Below are positions 1 through 7,540 of a DNA stretch of 64,000 nucleotides, one piece after another. This stretch comes from Phycisphaerales bacterium (GTDB lineage Bacteria; Planctomycetota; Phycisphaerae; Phycisphaerales; UBA1924). The position numbers and the translations under genes are program-made. Numbering within the stretch: the stretch's first letter is position 1; every line of letters begins with the position of its first letter. The notes under the pieces are model-generated. The model ran no database searches and had not been told where the DNA came from. It saw nothing but the letters and a program-made list of their open reading frames with translations. The stretch covers positions 1 to 64,000 of the forward strand of contig CANHCQ010000007.1 in assembly GCA_947459215.1 (NCBI GenBank), written 5' to 3'.

Positions 1-1
1 C

Positions 2-1840
2 TTCTACAAGACGTCGCTCGATACCATCGGCGCGGCCGTGGGTGCGACCGAGGCGAACGACAAGAGCGGTTTCTCGGCGATTCGGCACGCGGCGGCGACT
101 GCGCCGGATCGGTTCTCGATCCTCCGGCACTTCGTGCAGACGAAGTGTCCGAAGAAGCCCACGATCTCGGGCGTCGATGCGTTCAAGCTGTATGACACGT
201 ATGGTTTCCCGATCGACCTGACCACGCTGATGGCCGACGAGATCGGGATCGCGGTCGATGTTGCGGGCTTCGAGGCGGAGCAGAAGAAGGCGGCGGAGCT
301 GAGCCGCGCTGCCTGGCAGAAGGAAGGCGAGAAGCAGATCACGCTCGACGGCGATGGCGTCGCGCGGGTGATGCGGCTGGGCATCGCGCCGACCGATGAC
401 TCGCACAAGTTCGACCACACGATGATCAAGGCTCACGTGAAGGCGATCTGGAATGGATCGTCGCTCGACGAGTCCTCGCGGCCGGTCTTCAATCACAAGA
501 CTCAGGTCGGGATCATCCTCGACAAGACGTGCTTCTATGCCACCATGGGCGGCCAAGAGTGCGACGCGGGCGAGATCGAGGTCATCGGCGAGGCCAAGTC
601 TTCCGCGAGCGACAAGCACGACGGCGGGCGGTTCCGCGTCGAGACGGTGGCTGCGTACGGCGGGTACGTGCTGCACGTCGGCGTTGTGACCCACGGCGAG
701 ATCCGCGTGGGCGATACGGTGGCGCTGCATGTCGAGAAGTCACGCCGCCATGGCACGGCGTCGAATCACACGTCGACCCACCTGGTGAACTTCGCGCTGC
801 GGAAGTTGCTGGGCGACGGCATCGATCAGAAGGGATCGCACGTCGCGCAGGAACGGTTCCGCTTCGACTTCTCGCACAACCAGCCGGTTGCCCCGGAAGA
901 ACTCGGCTCGGCTGAGGCGATCGTGCGCGAGCAGATCAAGCAGAACCTCACGGTGTATGCGCAGCCGGCGCCGCTGGCGGCGGCCAAGCAGATCAGCGGT
1001 TTGCGGGCTGTCTTCGGCGAGACGTACCCGGACCCGGTGCGGGTGGTGTCGATCGGGCAGCCGGTGCCGGATCTGCTGGAATCCGCGGCCAATCCGGGTT
1101 GGCGAGAGATCTCGATCGAGTTCTGCGGCGGGACGCACGTGGCGAGCACGAGCGAGATCGGCGCGTTCGCGATCGTGAGCGAAGAGGCGGTGGCGAAGGG
1201 CGTGCGGCGTGTGACGGCGCTTTCGGGGAAGAAGGCGGAGGAAGCGATCCACGCCGCGGATTCGGCGGAGGCGAGGATCAAGTCGATCGCGCTGTTGCCG
1301 GATGATCGGCTCTCGAACGAGGTTCCGGGCCTGCTGAAGCTGCTGGACGACGGCGTGATGCCGGCGTCGCGGAAGGCCGCCCTCCGTGCGATGATCGTGA
1401 AGCTGCAGGACCGTGCCAAAGACGCGGCGAAGGTTGCGTCGGCGGGGCGGATGGCCGAGGCGGTGCGTGAGGCGAAGGTGCTCGCCGAGTCGGCGCAGAT
1501 GGCGAACCAGAACGTGATTGTGGGCTCGATCGAGGCGGGCGATGATCGCAACGCGCTGAACGCGGCGGTGGCGGTGGTACGCGAGGCGAACCCGCGCTCG
1601 GCAATCATGATCTTCAGCGTGGATCATCCAACGTCGAAGGTGTCGATCAACGCGAGCGTGCCGGATGCCCTGATTCAGAAGGGTCTGAAGGCGGGCGATT
1701 GGCTCCGCGAGGCCGCGGCGGTGGTGGGGGGCAAGGGCGGCGGCAAGCCGGACAATGCTCAGGGCGGCGGGACGGACGCGAGCAAGATCAAGGAAGCGAT
1801 CATGGCGGCACGTGCGGCGGCGATGCGGGTGTTGCACTGA
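2..1840 (+). CDS. alaS: Alanyl-tRNA synthetase, 3' part (5' end outside window)
   Basis: Charges tRNA-Ala with alanine and edits mischarged serine and glycine in the cytoplasm. The reading frame is open from base 2, so the gene starts upstream and the aminoacylation domain is missing here. What remains is the tRNA-binding region, then the editing domain with its zinc ligands HTSTH (about 767-781) and CGGTH (about 1124-1138), then a C-terminal DHHA1 domain containing GGKGGGKPDNAQGGG. The stop lies 12 bases before the next gene, so alaS may be read together with the ATP synthase genes. The family assignment is secure. Confidence 0.97.
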   Translation, partial: FYKTSLDTIGAAVGATEANDKSGFSAIRHAAATAPDRFSILRHFVQTKCPKKPTISGVDAFKLYDTYGFPIDLTTLMADEIGIAVDVAGFEAEQKKAAELSRAAWQKEGEKQITLDGDGVARVMRLGIAPTDDSHKFDHTMIKAHVKAIWNGSSLDESSRPVFNHKTQVGIILDKTCFYATMGGQECDAGEIEVIGEAKSSASDKHDGGRFRVETVAAYGGYVLHVGVVTHGEIRVGDTVALHVEKSRRHGTASNHTSTHLVNFALRKLLGDGIDQKGSHVAQERFRFDFSHNQPVAPEELGSAEAIVREQIKQNLTVYAQPAPLAAAKQISGLRAVFGETYPDPVRVVSIGQPVPDLLESAANPGWREISIEFCGGTHVASTSEIGAFAIVSEEAVAKGVRRVTALSGKKAEEAIHAADSAEARIKSIALLPDDRLSNEVPGLLKLLDDGVMPASRKAALRAMIVKLQDRAKDAAKVASAGRMAEAVREAKVLAESAQMANQNVIVGSIEAGDDRNALNAAVAVVREANPRSAIMIFSVDHPTSKVSINASVPDALIQKGLKAGDWLREAAAVVGGKGGGKPDNAQGGGTDASKIKEAIMAARAAAMRVLH

Positions 1841-1852
1841 TCGGAGAGCCTG

Positions 1853-2251
1853 ATGGCCGATGCCCGAGAGCCTGATGCCTCGCCGGAATCCGACCAACAA
1901 CCGGACCCGCTGTTCCACGCGCGGACGCCGGAGAATGACCCGAGCTTGCGGATCCCGGAACTGTTGCAGCAGCCGGTGCGACACCCATCGCTTGACCGCA
2001 AGCCGCGGTCGGATCTTGCTGGGCTGGGCGAGCTCATGAAGGCTTTGGCGATCGGGGTGGATTTCCTCGCGACGGCGGCGGCGGGTGCGTTGCTGGGGTG
2101 GGGATTGGACTGGTGGATGGGCTGGACGAATCGGGGGCTGCTGATCGGGCTGGGCATTGGGTTCGCATACGGCACGGTGCGGCTGCTACAGCGGACGGCC
2201 CGTGACGAAGCCGAGTCGAAAGCGGGTGGGAAGCCCGGTTCGCGCGGGTAG
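1853..2251 (+). CDS. AtpZ/AtpI-family protein of the ATP synthase operon
   Basis: A 132-residue protein with a charged, proline-rich N-terminal half and two closely spaced hydrophobic segments (about residues 66-106, FLATAAAGALLGWGLDWWMG and LLIGLGIGFAYGTVRLL). This matches the small AtpZ/AtpI proteins encoded in front of F0 genes, which help c-ring assembly or Mg/Ca transport at the synthase. It sits 12 bases after alaS and before the atpI-like gene. The family is inferred from topology, glycine pattern and context; the sequence is too short for certainty. Confidence 0.75.
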   Translation: MADAREPDASPESDQQPDPLFHARTPENDPSLRIPELLQQPVRHPSLDRKPRSDLAGLGELMKALAIGVDFLATAAAGALLGWGLDWWMGWTNRGLLIGLGIGFAYGTVRLLQRTARDEAESKAGGKPGSRG

Positions 2252-2476
2252 CGGGGCGGGCTCGGCGAGGCGTTTTGGGGGCCGGGTTTTCGTTCGGGGC
2301 ACTCGCCCTGCGGTTGGGCCCGACCTAACATCCCGCCCCTCAAAGGGCCGCGATCGCAGCGATGAGAAAGGGGCTTTGTTCGGTGCCCCGATCTTGGATG
2401 TTGTGGCCGACGCCTGACGCGGGATTTGTTGACGCCGCTGCTCTTTCTGTCGCGACTGTTGTCACCCTCCGTTGTC

Positions 2477-2905
2477 ATGAACGCCGCTGCCCGAGAGCCC
2501 ATTTCCCGCGGAGTGTTTTCGATCACGATGCTGATCGCGACGCTGGTTGCGCTGGTGGCGGCGGTGGGCGCGGTGACGGGTGTGGGCGCTGGTACGGACG
2601 TGGCCACGATGGTGGGCGGGTTTGTGGTGCTGGCGGGGCTGGTGTCGCTCGTGACGCTCGTCGGTCCGCCGCTGATCCCGCACGAGTACTGGGGCATGGC
2701 GGTGCTGGGTGTCTCGGGCGTTCGGACGATGCTGGCGCTTGGGGCGATGCTGGTGCTGATCGAAATCGCCGGGTTTGACCGGCGGGGTGTGGTGTTTGGT
2801 GTTCTGAGCGGCACGGCGATCCTGATGATCGCTGAAGCCGCTGTTGCCGTGATCCTTCTCAACAAGCGCGAGCGAGCTCATGCCGCGCTTCGGAGTGTGT
2901 CGTGA
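2477..2905 (+). CDS. AtpI-like ATP synthase subunit I, membrane protein
   Basis: A very hydrophobic protein of 142 residues with about four transmembrane segments, directly before atpB. Its stop codon overlaps the ATG of atpB (TGATG), which suggests translational coupling. Size, topology and position are those of subunit I, a chaperone for c-ring assembly. The ATG at 2477 is chosen; a TTG at 2426 would add 17 residues. Neither has a clear Shine-Dalgarno sequence. Sequence conservation in this family is low, so the call rests mainly on position. Confidence 0.7.
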   Translation: MNAAAREPISRGVFSITMLIATLVALVAAVGAVTGVGAGTDVATMVGGFVVLAGLVSLVTLVGPPLIPHEYWGMAVLGVSGVRTMLALGAMLVLIEIAGFDRRGVVFGVLSGTAILMIAEAAVAVILLNKRERAHAALRSVS

Positions 2906-3867
2906 TGTCCGTTCTGGCGACCTTGCACGATTGCCTGACGCCCGCCACCTACCTGCTCGCAGCGGGCAGCCCGGCGGATCACGTCTACAACCACACCTTC
3001 ATCAAGAACGAGGACGGCTGGTGGCTGTGGTCCGGCAACCAGGGCAACCTGGTGCTGAGCATGCTGATCCTGTTGATCGTCGGCCCGTGGGTCGCGTCGA
3101 AGGTGAGCACGGGCCCGGAGAGCCAGGGCACGGACCGTTACGTGACGGGCAACAAGTTCGCCCACATGATCGAGGTGGTGTGCCACTATCTGCGTGAAGA
3201 GGTCGTTCGTCCGCTCCTGGGCGATCGCACCAACAAGCTCATGCCGTTCCTGTGGACGATCTTCTTCTTCATCTGGGTCAACAACCTGCTGGGCCTGGTT
3301 CCGATCCTGGACCTGGCGCACCTGATCAACGATGACTGGAAGCAGGCCCACGCGACCCCGATCGGCGGCACGGCGACCCAGAACATCTGGGTGACCGCGG
3401 TGCTCGCGATCGTCGCCTGTATCTTCTTCAATCTGCAGGCGATCAAGCGGCTGGGCATTGGCGGCTACTTCGGGCACATGACCGCGGGCGCTCCGTTCCC
3501 CGCGTCGGTCCTGATCTTCTTCCTGGAGCTGGCCAGCCAGCTCGTGATCAAGCCCTTCGCCTTGGCGATGCGTCTGTTCGCGAACATGACGGCCGGGCAC
3601 ATCCTGCTCGCCACGCTGTTCTCGTTTGCGGGCATGGTGGTGGGCAAGGGCTTCCTGATCCAGGGTCCGGTGACGCTCATCTCGGTGTTCGGCGGCTTCG
3701 GCATCATGCTGCTCGAGCTGTTCGTCGCGACGATGCAGGCGTTTGTCTTCATGTTCCTCACCACAGTCTTTATCGCGCTGATGGATCACCATGAGCACGA
3801 TCACGAGCACGGCCATGATCACGAGCACGGCCATGCCAAGGGACACGAGCACGCCGCGGCTCACTAG
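2905..3867 (+). CDS. atpB: F-type ATP synthase subunit a
   Basis: Membrane subunit that forms the two proton half-channels next to the c-ring. The 320-residue protein has five to six transmembrane segments and the conserved stretch AMRLFANMTAGH, whose arginine (about residue 223) is the essential stator residue. Its last 27 residues are extremely rich in His, Asp and Glu (DHHEHDHEHGHDHEHGH), an unusual tail that could bind metal. The ATG at 2905 overlaps the preceding stop; a GTG at 2902 is also in frame. It is followed by atpE. Confidence 0.96.
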   Translation: MSVLATLHDCLTPATYLLAAGSPADHVYNHTFIKNEDGWWLWSGNQGNLVLSMLILLIVGPWVASKVSTGPESQGTDRYVTGNKFAHMIEVVCHYLREEVVRPLLGDRTNKLMPFLWTIFFFIWVNNLLGLVPILDLAHLINDDWKQAHATPIGGTATQNIWVTAVLAIVACIFFNLQAIKRLGIGGYFGHMTAGAPFPASVLIFFLELASQLVIKPFALAMRLFANMTAGHILLATLFSFAGMVVGKGFLIQGPVTLISVFGGFGIMLLELFVATMQAFVFMFLTTVFIALMDHHEHDHEHGHDHEHGHAKGHEHAAAH

Positions 3868-3960
3868 CCGTGTTGGTATGCGTGCAGACGGTCCCATCCC
3901 GTTCGGCGGCGACGCTGAGCGGTGTAGAGAACTCGCGAGTGTTTTGAAGGGATGTATCGA

Positions 3961-4266
3961 ATGAAGAGCTTCATCATCAAGGCCGCGGCTCTGTCCGCTC
4001 TCGCTCTCGCCTCGACCCCGGCCCTCGCCGCTGACGGCGTTGCCGCCGCGGGCGCGTCGCTGGGCAAGGGCCTGGCCGTTCTGGGTGGCGGCGTCGCCAT
4101 CCTGGGCGCCGGCATCGGCATCGGTCTGATCGGCAAGGGCGCCACCGAGGCGATGGCTCGCCAGCCCGAGATCGCCGGCAAGATCCAGACCGCCGGCATC
4201 ATTCTGGCGGTGTTCATCGAAGGTGCGACGCTGTTCGCCGTCGCCGCCGGCTTCCTCGCCGCCTGA
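3961..4266 (+). CDS. atpE: F-type ATP synthase subunit c with signal-like leader
   Basis: The c-ring subunit that carries protons through the membrane. The mature part has two helices joined by the polar loop RQPE (about residues 67-70), with the ion-binding glutamate in FIEGATLF at about residue 87. No glutamine in helix 1 and no Ser/Thr directly after the glutamate were seen, so a sodium-type site is unlikely. At 101 residues it is longer than most c subunits because of an N-terminal stretch that reads as a signal peptide ending STPALA-A. An ATG at 3952 would add three residues. Confidence 0.95.
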   Translation: MKSFIIKAAALSALALASTPALAADGVAAAGASLGKGLAVLGGGVAILGAGIGIGLIGKGATEAMARQPEIAGKIQTAGIILAVFIEGATLFAVAAGFLAA

Positions 4267-4352
4267 TCATCGAACAAACTTCCGGCGCGTCCGAACAGGG
4301 CGCGTCGGGGATTGCCTTTTTTCGTGACTCGGAATCTTCAGGAGTGAATCGC

Positions 4353-4949
4353 ATGCTCGCTCTTCGCATGAACCGCCTTCTGCTCGCCGCCGGCACCGCG
4401 CTGGTGATGCTCCCGACCCTCGTGCTCGCGGCGGACGAAGCCGTGGGTGCCATCCCGACCGTGAAGCAGGGCTTTGCGACGGGTGTCACGGCCCTCATCG
4501 TCTTCGCGATCACGGCCGCCTTCCTCGGTACGGTCGTTTGGCCGAAGATCAGCCAGGGCCTCGACGATCGCGCCAACAAGATCAAGGACGAGATCGAGGC
4601 GGCCGAGCAGGCCCGCAAGCAGGCCAAGGACGCGCTCGAGGAGTATCAGAAGTCGCTGGGCCAGGCCCGCGCCGAGGCCGCCAAGATGATCGAGGCGACC
4701 AAGGCCCAGCAGAACCAGCTCGCGGCCGATCTGAAGGCCAAGAGCGAGGTCGAGCTGAACGCGATGCGTGAGCGTGCGATGAAGGAGATCGATCAGGCCA
4801 AGCGTGCCGCGGTCTCCGAGCTCTACGCCGATGCGACGAACCTGGCGACCATGGTCGCTGGCAAGATCCTCAAGCGTGAGATCAATGCTCAGGACCAGCA
4901 GCGTCTCGTCGAGGAGAGCCTCGGGCAGCTGCAGTCGATGAGGAATTGA
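4353..4949 (+). CDS. atpF: F-type ATP synthase subunit b with signal-like leader
   Basis: Peripheral stalk subunit that holds the F1 head against subunit a. The 198-residue protein has a hydrophobic leader ending PTLVLA-A (residues 10-27), one transmembrane helix (about 44-63) and then a long Ala/Glu/Lys/Arg-rich coiled coil. The ATG at 4353 is preceded eight bases upstream by AGGAG (4340-4344), which decides the start over the GTG at 4344. Like subunit c it carries what looks like a cleavable signal peptide, which most b subunits lack. Confidence 0.95.
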   Translation: MLALRMNRLLLAAGTALVMLPTLVLAADEAVGAIPTVKQGFATGVTALIVFAITAAFLGTVVWPKISQGLDDRANKIKDEIEAAEQARKQAKDALEEYQKSLGQARAEAAKMIEATKAQQNQLAADLKAKSEVELNAMRERAMKEIDQAKRAAVSELYADATNLATMVAGKILKREINAQDQQRLVEESLGQLQSMRN

Positions 4950-4957
4950 GGAAGGGA

Positions 4958-5010
4958 TGAGGTCTTAGGACTGAGGTCTTAGCACTGAGGTCTTAGGACT
5001 GAGTTGGGAC
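4958..5010 (+). repeat. 14-bp tandem repeat, three copies plus a partial copy
   Basis: Three head-to-tail copies of TGAGGTCTTAGGAC (4958-4971, 4972-4985 with one change, 4986-4999) and a diverged fourth, between atpF and atpH. They are too short and too close together for CRISPR and have no spacers. They would lie in the operon transcript just before atpH. Confidence 0.9.
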
Positions 5011-5027
5011 GTGTTTCCGAGTGCCTT

Positions 5028-5057
5028 GATTTGCGATTTGGCCCTTTGCGATTTGAG
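5028..5057 (+). repeat. TTTGCGATTT short direct repeat next to the atpH start
   Basis: Two copies of TTTGCGATTT separated by GGCCC, eight bases before the atpH ATG. The core TGGCCCTTTGCGATTTG matches 16 of 17 bases of a sequence found, in the other orientation, inside the acyl-CoA mutase gene (59644-59680), so this is probably a dispersed repeat. Confidence 0.6.
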
Positions 5058-5065
5058 CTTTTTCT

Positions 5066-5674
5066 ATGCCCCTCACCCAAGCCAAGCCTGATGCCCTTGC
5101 CAACGTCTACGCCAAGAGCCTCTATCACGAGGCCTTTGCCGAGGGTGGCCGCCAGAAGGTCGAGGCCATCCAGGGCCAGCTGGAGGACTTCCTCGAACTG
5201 ACCCGTCAGGACAAGGCTCTCAACGAGTTCCTCGCGTCGCGGGTGATCCCCGCGGCTCAGCGTGGTGCGGCGTTGCACAAGGCCCTGGAGGGCCGCGTCG
5301 ATGACCTGCTCCGTCGCTTCCTGCTGGTTCTGAACGACAAGGCCCGGCTTGCTCACCTCATCCCGATCGCCGCGGCGTACGACCAGGTCGTGCAGCAGCA
5401 GTTCGGGCGTGTTGAGGTCGATGTGATCACCGCCGCCCCCCTGGAGCAGAGCAGCGTCGGTGCGGTTCGCGAGCGTCTGGGGAGCGCTCTGGGCAAGGAA
5501 GTCGTCGTGCACACGTACACCGACGCGACCATGATCGGCGGCGTGAAGTTCCGCATCGGCGATCAGCTGATCGACGCGAGCGTGCAGACCAGCCTCCGCA
5601 AGGTCCGCGATCAGCTCGCCAACCAGGGCAACTCGGCAGTCCGCGGCAAGATCGACCGGATCATCGGCCAGTAA
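5066..5674 (+). CDS. atpH: F-type ATP synthase subunit delta
   Basis: Joins the peripheral stalk to the top of F1. The 202-residue protein has the delta/OSCP pattern: an N-terminal helical domain beginning ANVYAKSLYHEA and a C-terminal segment with GGVKFRIGDQLIDASVQTSLRKVRDQL, where the family consensus GG..i.iGd.viDgSv..rL.kl is seen. The start is the ATG at 5066, placed just after two short repeats. It is the last gene of the operon; a terminator follows 25 bases after the stop. Confidence 0.95.
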   Translation: MPLTQAKPDALANVYAKSLYHEAFAEGGRQKVEAIQGQLEDFLELTRQDKALNEFLASRVIPAAQRGAALHKALEGRVDDLLRRFLLVLNDKARLAHLIPIAAAYDQVVQQQFGRVEVDVITAAPLEQSSVGAVRERLGSALGKEVVVHTYTDATMIGGVKFRIGDQLIDASVQTSLRKVRDQLANQGNSAVRGKIDRIIGQ

Positions 5675-5699
5675 CCCGAGATGCGTCCATGAAGTACAA

Positions 5700-5727
5700 G
5701 GGCCCCGCGTGATGCGGGGCCCTTTTT
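5700..5727 (+). terminator. Rho-independent terminator after atpH
   Basis: A perfect 9-bp stem GGGCCCCGC / GCGGGGCCC (5700-5708 and 5714-5722) with a five-base loop is followed by five T residues. It lies 25 bases after the atpH stop and ends the ATP synthase operon before the converging minus-strand genes. Confidence 0.93.
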
Positions 5728-5779
5728 CATATGCGCTGTGAGGATTTAGGGTAGCTGCGTCTTTGTTTCGAACCGATCG

Positions 5780-7522
5780 TCAATTCAGTTCCACGCACAC
5801 CCAGCCGGCCGCGGTTTCGGCGGTGCCGGGCGGGGCGGTGAGGAGGTGCAGCCGAACGTCGGTGTCGAGGAGCGGACGGACGCGCTTGGGGGCGTCGGTG
5901 AGCAGGTGCTGCTCGGGGGCGAAGGCCAGCGGCTTGGCCTGGCGGAAGGCCCGTTCGAGCAGGGCCGCGTGGGCAAGGGCCCAGGTGCGGGCGACGGCGA
6001 GCTTGGAGAACGCCGCGTTCGGGTCGGTCGCATCAGCGTGCGAGCGGGCGATGAGGTGTAGCCGGCCGCTGGGATCGACGGCGAGTTCGACCTCGGGGGC
6101 GTAGGGGCACCGAGCCTCGAGGGGTTCGAGAGAGGGCAGATGCCGGGCAAGCGAGGCCGTGGTTGCCGCGGTTGCACGGGCTTGCGGGGCAGTGGCTTGC
6201 GGGGCAACCGTCGGTGTGACCGCTGCCGGAGCGCTGGGCGCGACCGGTGGCTGGGTGTGAACGAATGTCGTCGGTGTGACGGCCGCGGGAGGGAACGCAT
6301 CCGGGACAGGTGCGGCGAACGTCCCGGTCTCTTTCGACTCGGGCGACTGGCCGCGAGCCTCGGAGACGATCGGTTCATCGTCATCCATGCGGTGCGAGGT
6401 CGGGGCCGCGTCGGGTGTTCCCTCGGGCTGGAGGCGTGAGGCGGGCGGGACGCGGGTCGCGACCGATTCGCGAACCAGCTCGATGAGACGGTCGTGCGAG
6501 AGGTTGGGGCGGCCGCGGTAAATGTTGGCGGCCGAACCGGGGGTGATCTTGGCGGAGCAGGCCTCGCTGCTGACGGACTTGCCGAGGAACTTCTCGGCGG
6601 CCTTGGAGAGCTTCTTGGCGGCGTCGCCCGCGGCGTCGGCGGAGCTGCCCATCACCACCACGTGCAGCGGCGGGCCGTCGGGGCCCAGGGTCTTGATGAC
6701 GCGGTAGCACGCGACGACGGCGGCCTCGTCGGCGCCGGTGAGCACGCTGGCGCAATCGGACGCGTGCAGGCAGCGCATCAGTTCGGCGGCGTCCATGCCT
6801 TCGGCGGCCTCGTCGATGCGGACGATCCACTGATCGCTGATGGACTTGAGGTGCCTGATCGCGTCGGCCGCGCTGGGCATCGGGCCCATGTCGGGCGGCA
6901 GCGATGCGGGCGGGAACGCGACATCGACCGAGACGTCGGCGCCGGACATGCGGAGCAGCACCACCGGCTTGGCGGCGGCCTGAGCGCGGTGTTTGGCGTA
7001 TTGCATCACCCACGCCGAGCCGAGCACGGGCAGGTGCCCGACAATCAACGACTCGATGAACGTGCCGACGGCGTTGGCGCCGACCATCGGCTCGGGCTTG
7101 ATGGATTCGGCCTTGGGGGCGACGGGCTTGGCGACTTTGGCGGAAGCGGCGATGGTCTTGGCCGGGGCGACTGGTTTGGACTCAACGATCGGGGCGCTGC
7201 GGGGCGTCTGCAGGCCACCGGGGCCGATGCGTGCGACGGTGGTGTCGCCATCGCCGAGGAACAGGTCGGCGAGCACGTCGGCGTCCTCAAACGGGAAGCC
7301 AGCAGCGAGATTCTCGCGTTCGTTGCGGGGCAGCTTGGCGCCGCGGCTGACCGGGCCGCCTTCGTCGGCGACAGGCGAATCCTCGTGCAGGGCGCGGTGG
7401 AAGACGAACGAGCCGTCAGCGGCGTCGTTGCCCGCATTCGGGCCTGTATCCTGCCCGGTGTTGTTGCTGCGATGATCGTTCACAAAGACCTTTCGCGGGT
7501 GGCGAGCTGTGTGCTGAAGCAC
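5780..7522 (-). CDS. P-loop-less MinD/FlhG-like protein, partner of the ParA fusion
   Basis: No named family is recognised with certainty. The 580-residue protein has a disordered, Pro/Ala-rich N-terminus, a central domain of about 200 residues, and a Pro/Ala/Thr-rich C-terminal region ending in a short ordered segment. The central domain follows the order of MinD/FlhG ATPases: a stretch resembling VLLRMSGADVSVDV after the first helix, DQWIVRIDEAAEGMDA in the place of Walker B, and VLTGADEAAVVACYRVIKTL as in FlhG. The Walker A position reads GHLPVLGSAW instead of GKGGVGKT, so nucleotide binding is probably lost. It begins 18 bases after the ParA fusion gene and is surely co-transcribed. A GTG at 7483 with AAAGG upstream is an alternative start. 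Confidence 0.6.
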   Translation of the reverse strand: MLQHTARHPRKVFVNDHRSNNTGQDTGPNAGNDAADGSFVFHRALHEDSPVADEGGPVSRGAKLPRNERENLAAGFPFEDADVLADLFLGDGDTTVARIGPGGLQTPRSAPIVESKPVAPAKTIAASAKVAKPVAPKAESIKPEPMVGANAVGTFIESLIVGHLPVLGSAWVMQYAKHRAQAAAKPVVLLRMSGADVSVDVAFPPASLPPDMGPMPSAADAIRHLKSISDQWIVRIDEAAEGMDAAELMRCLHASDCASVLTGADEAAVVACYRVIKTLGPDGPPLHVVVMGSSADAAGDAAKKLSKAAEKFLGKSVSSEACSAKITPGSAANIYRGRPNLSHDRLIELVRESVATRVPPASRLQPEGTPDAAPTSHRMDDDEPIVSEARGQSPESKETGTFAAPVPDAFPPAAVTPTTFVHTQPPVAPSAPAAVTPTVAPQATAPQARATAATTASLARHLPSLEPLEARCPYAPEVELAVDPSGRLHLIARSHADATDPNAAFSKLAVARTWALAHAALLERAFRQAKPLAFAPEQHLLTDAPKRVRPLLDTDVRLHLLTAPPGTAETAAGWVCVELN

Positions 7523-7540
7523 CGTGGATCGGTGGGCGAA

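Noticed and set aside
3961..4266. Sodium-type ATP synthase c subunit
   Set aside because: No glutamine in helix 1 and no Ser/Thr after the ion-binding Glu; the sequence FIEGATLF fits a proton type.
4267..4352. Terminator between atpE and atpF
   Set aside because: A T run (4317-4322) is present, but the GGCGCGTC copies in front of it are direct, not inverted, so no good stem forms.
4958..5057. Possible CRISPR array before atpH
   Set aside because: Repeat units are 14 bases and abut each other, with no spacers and no cas genes.
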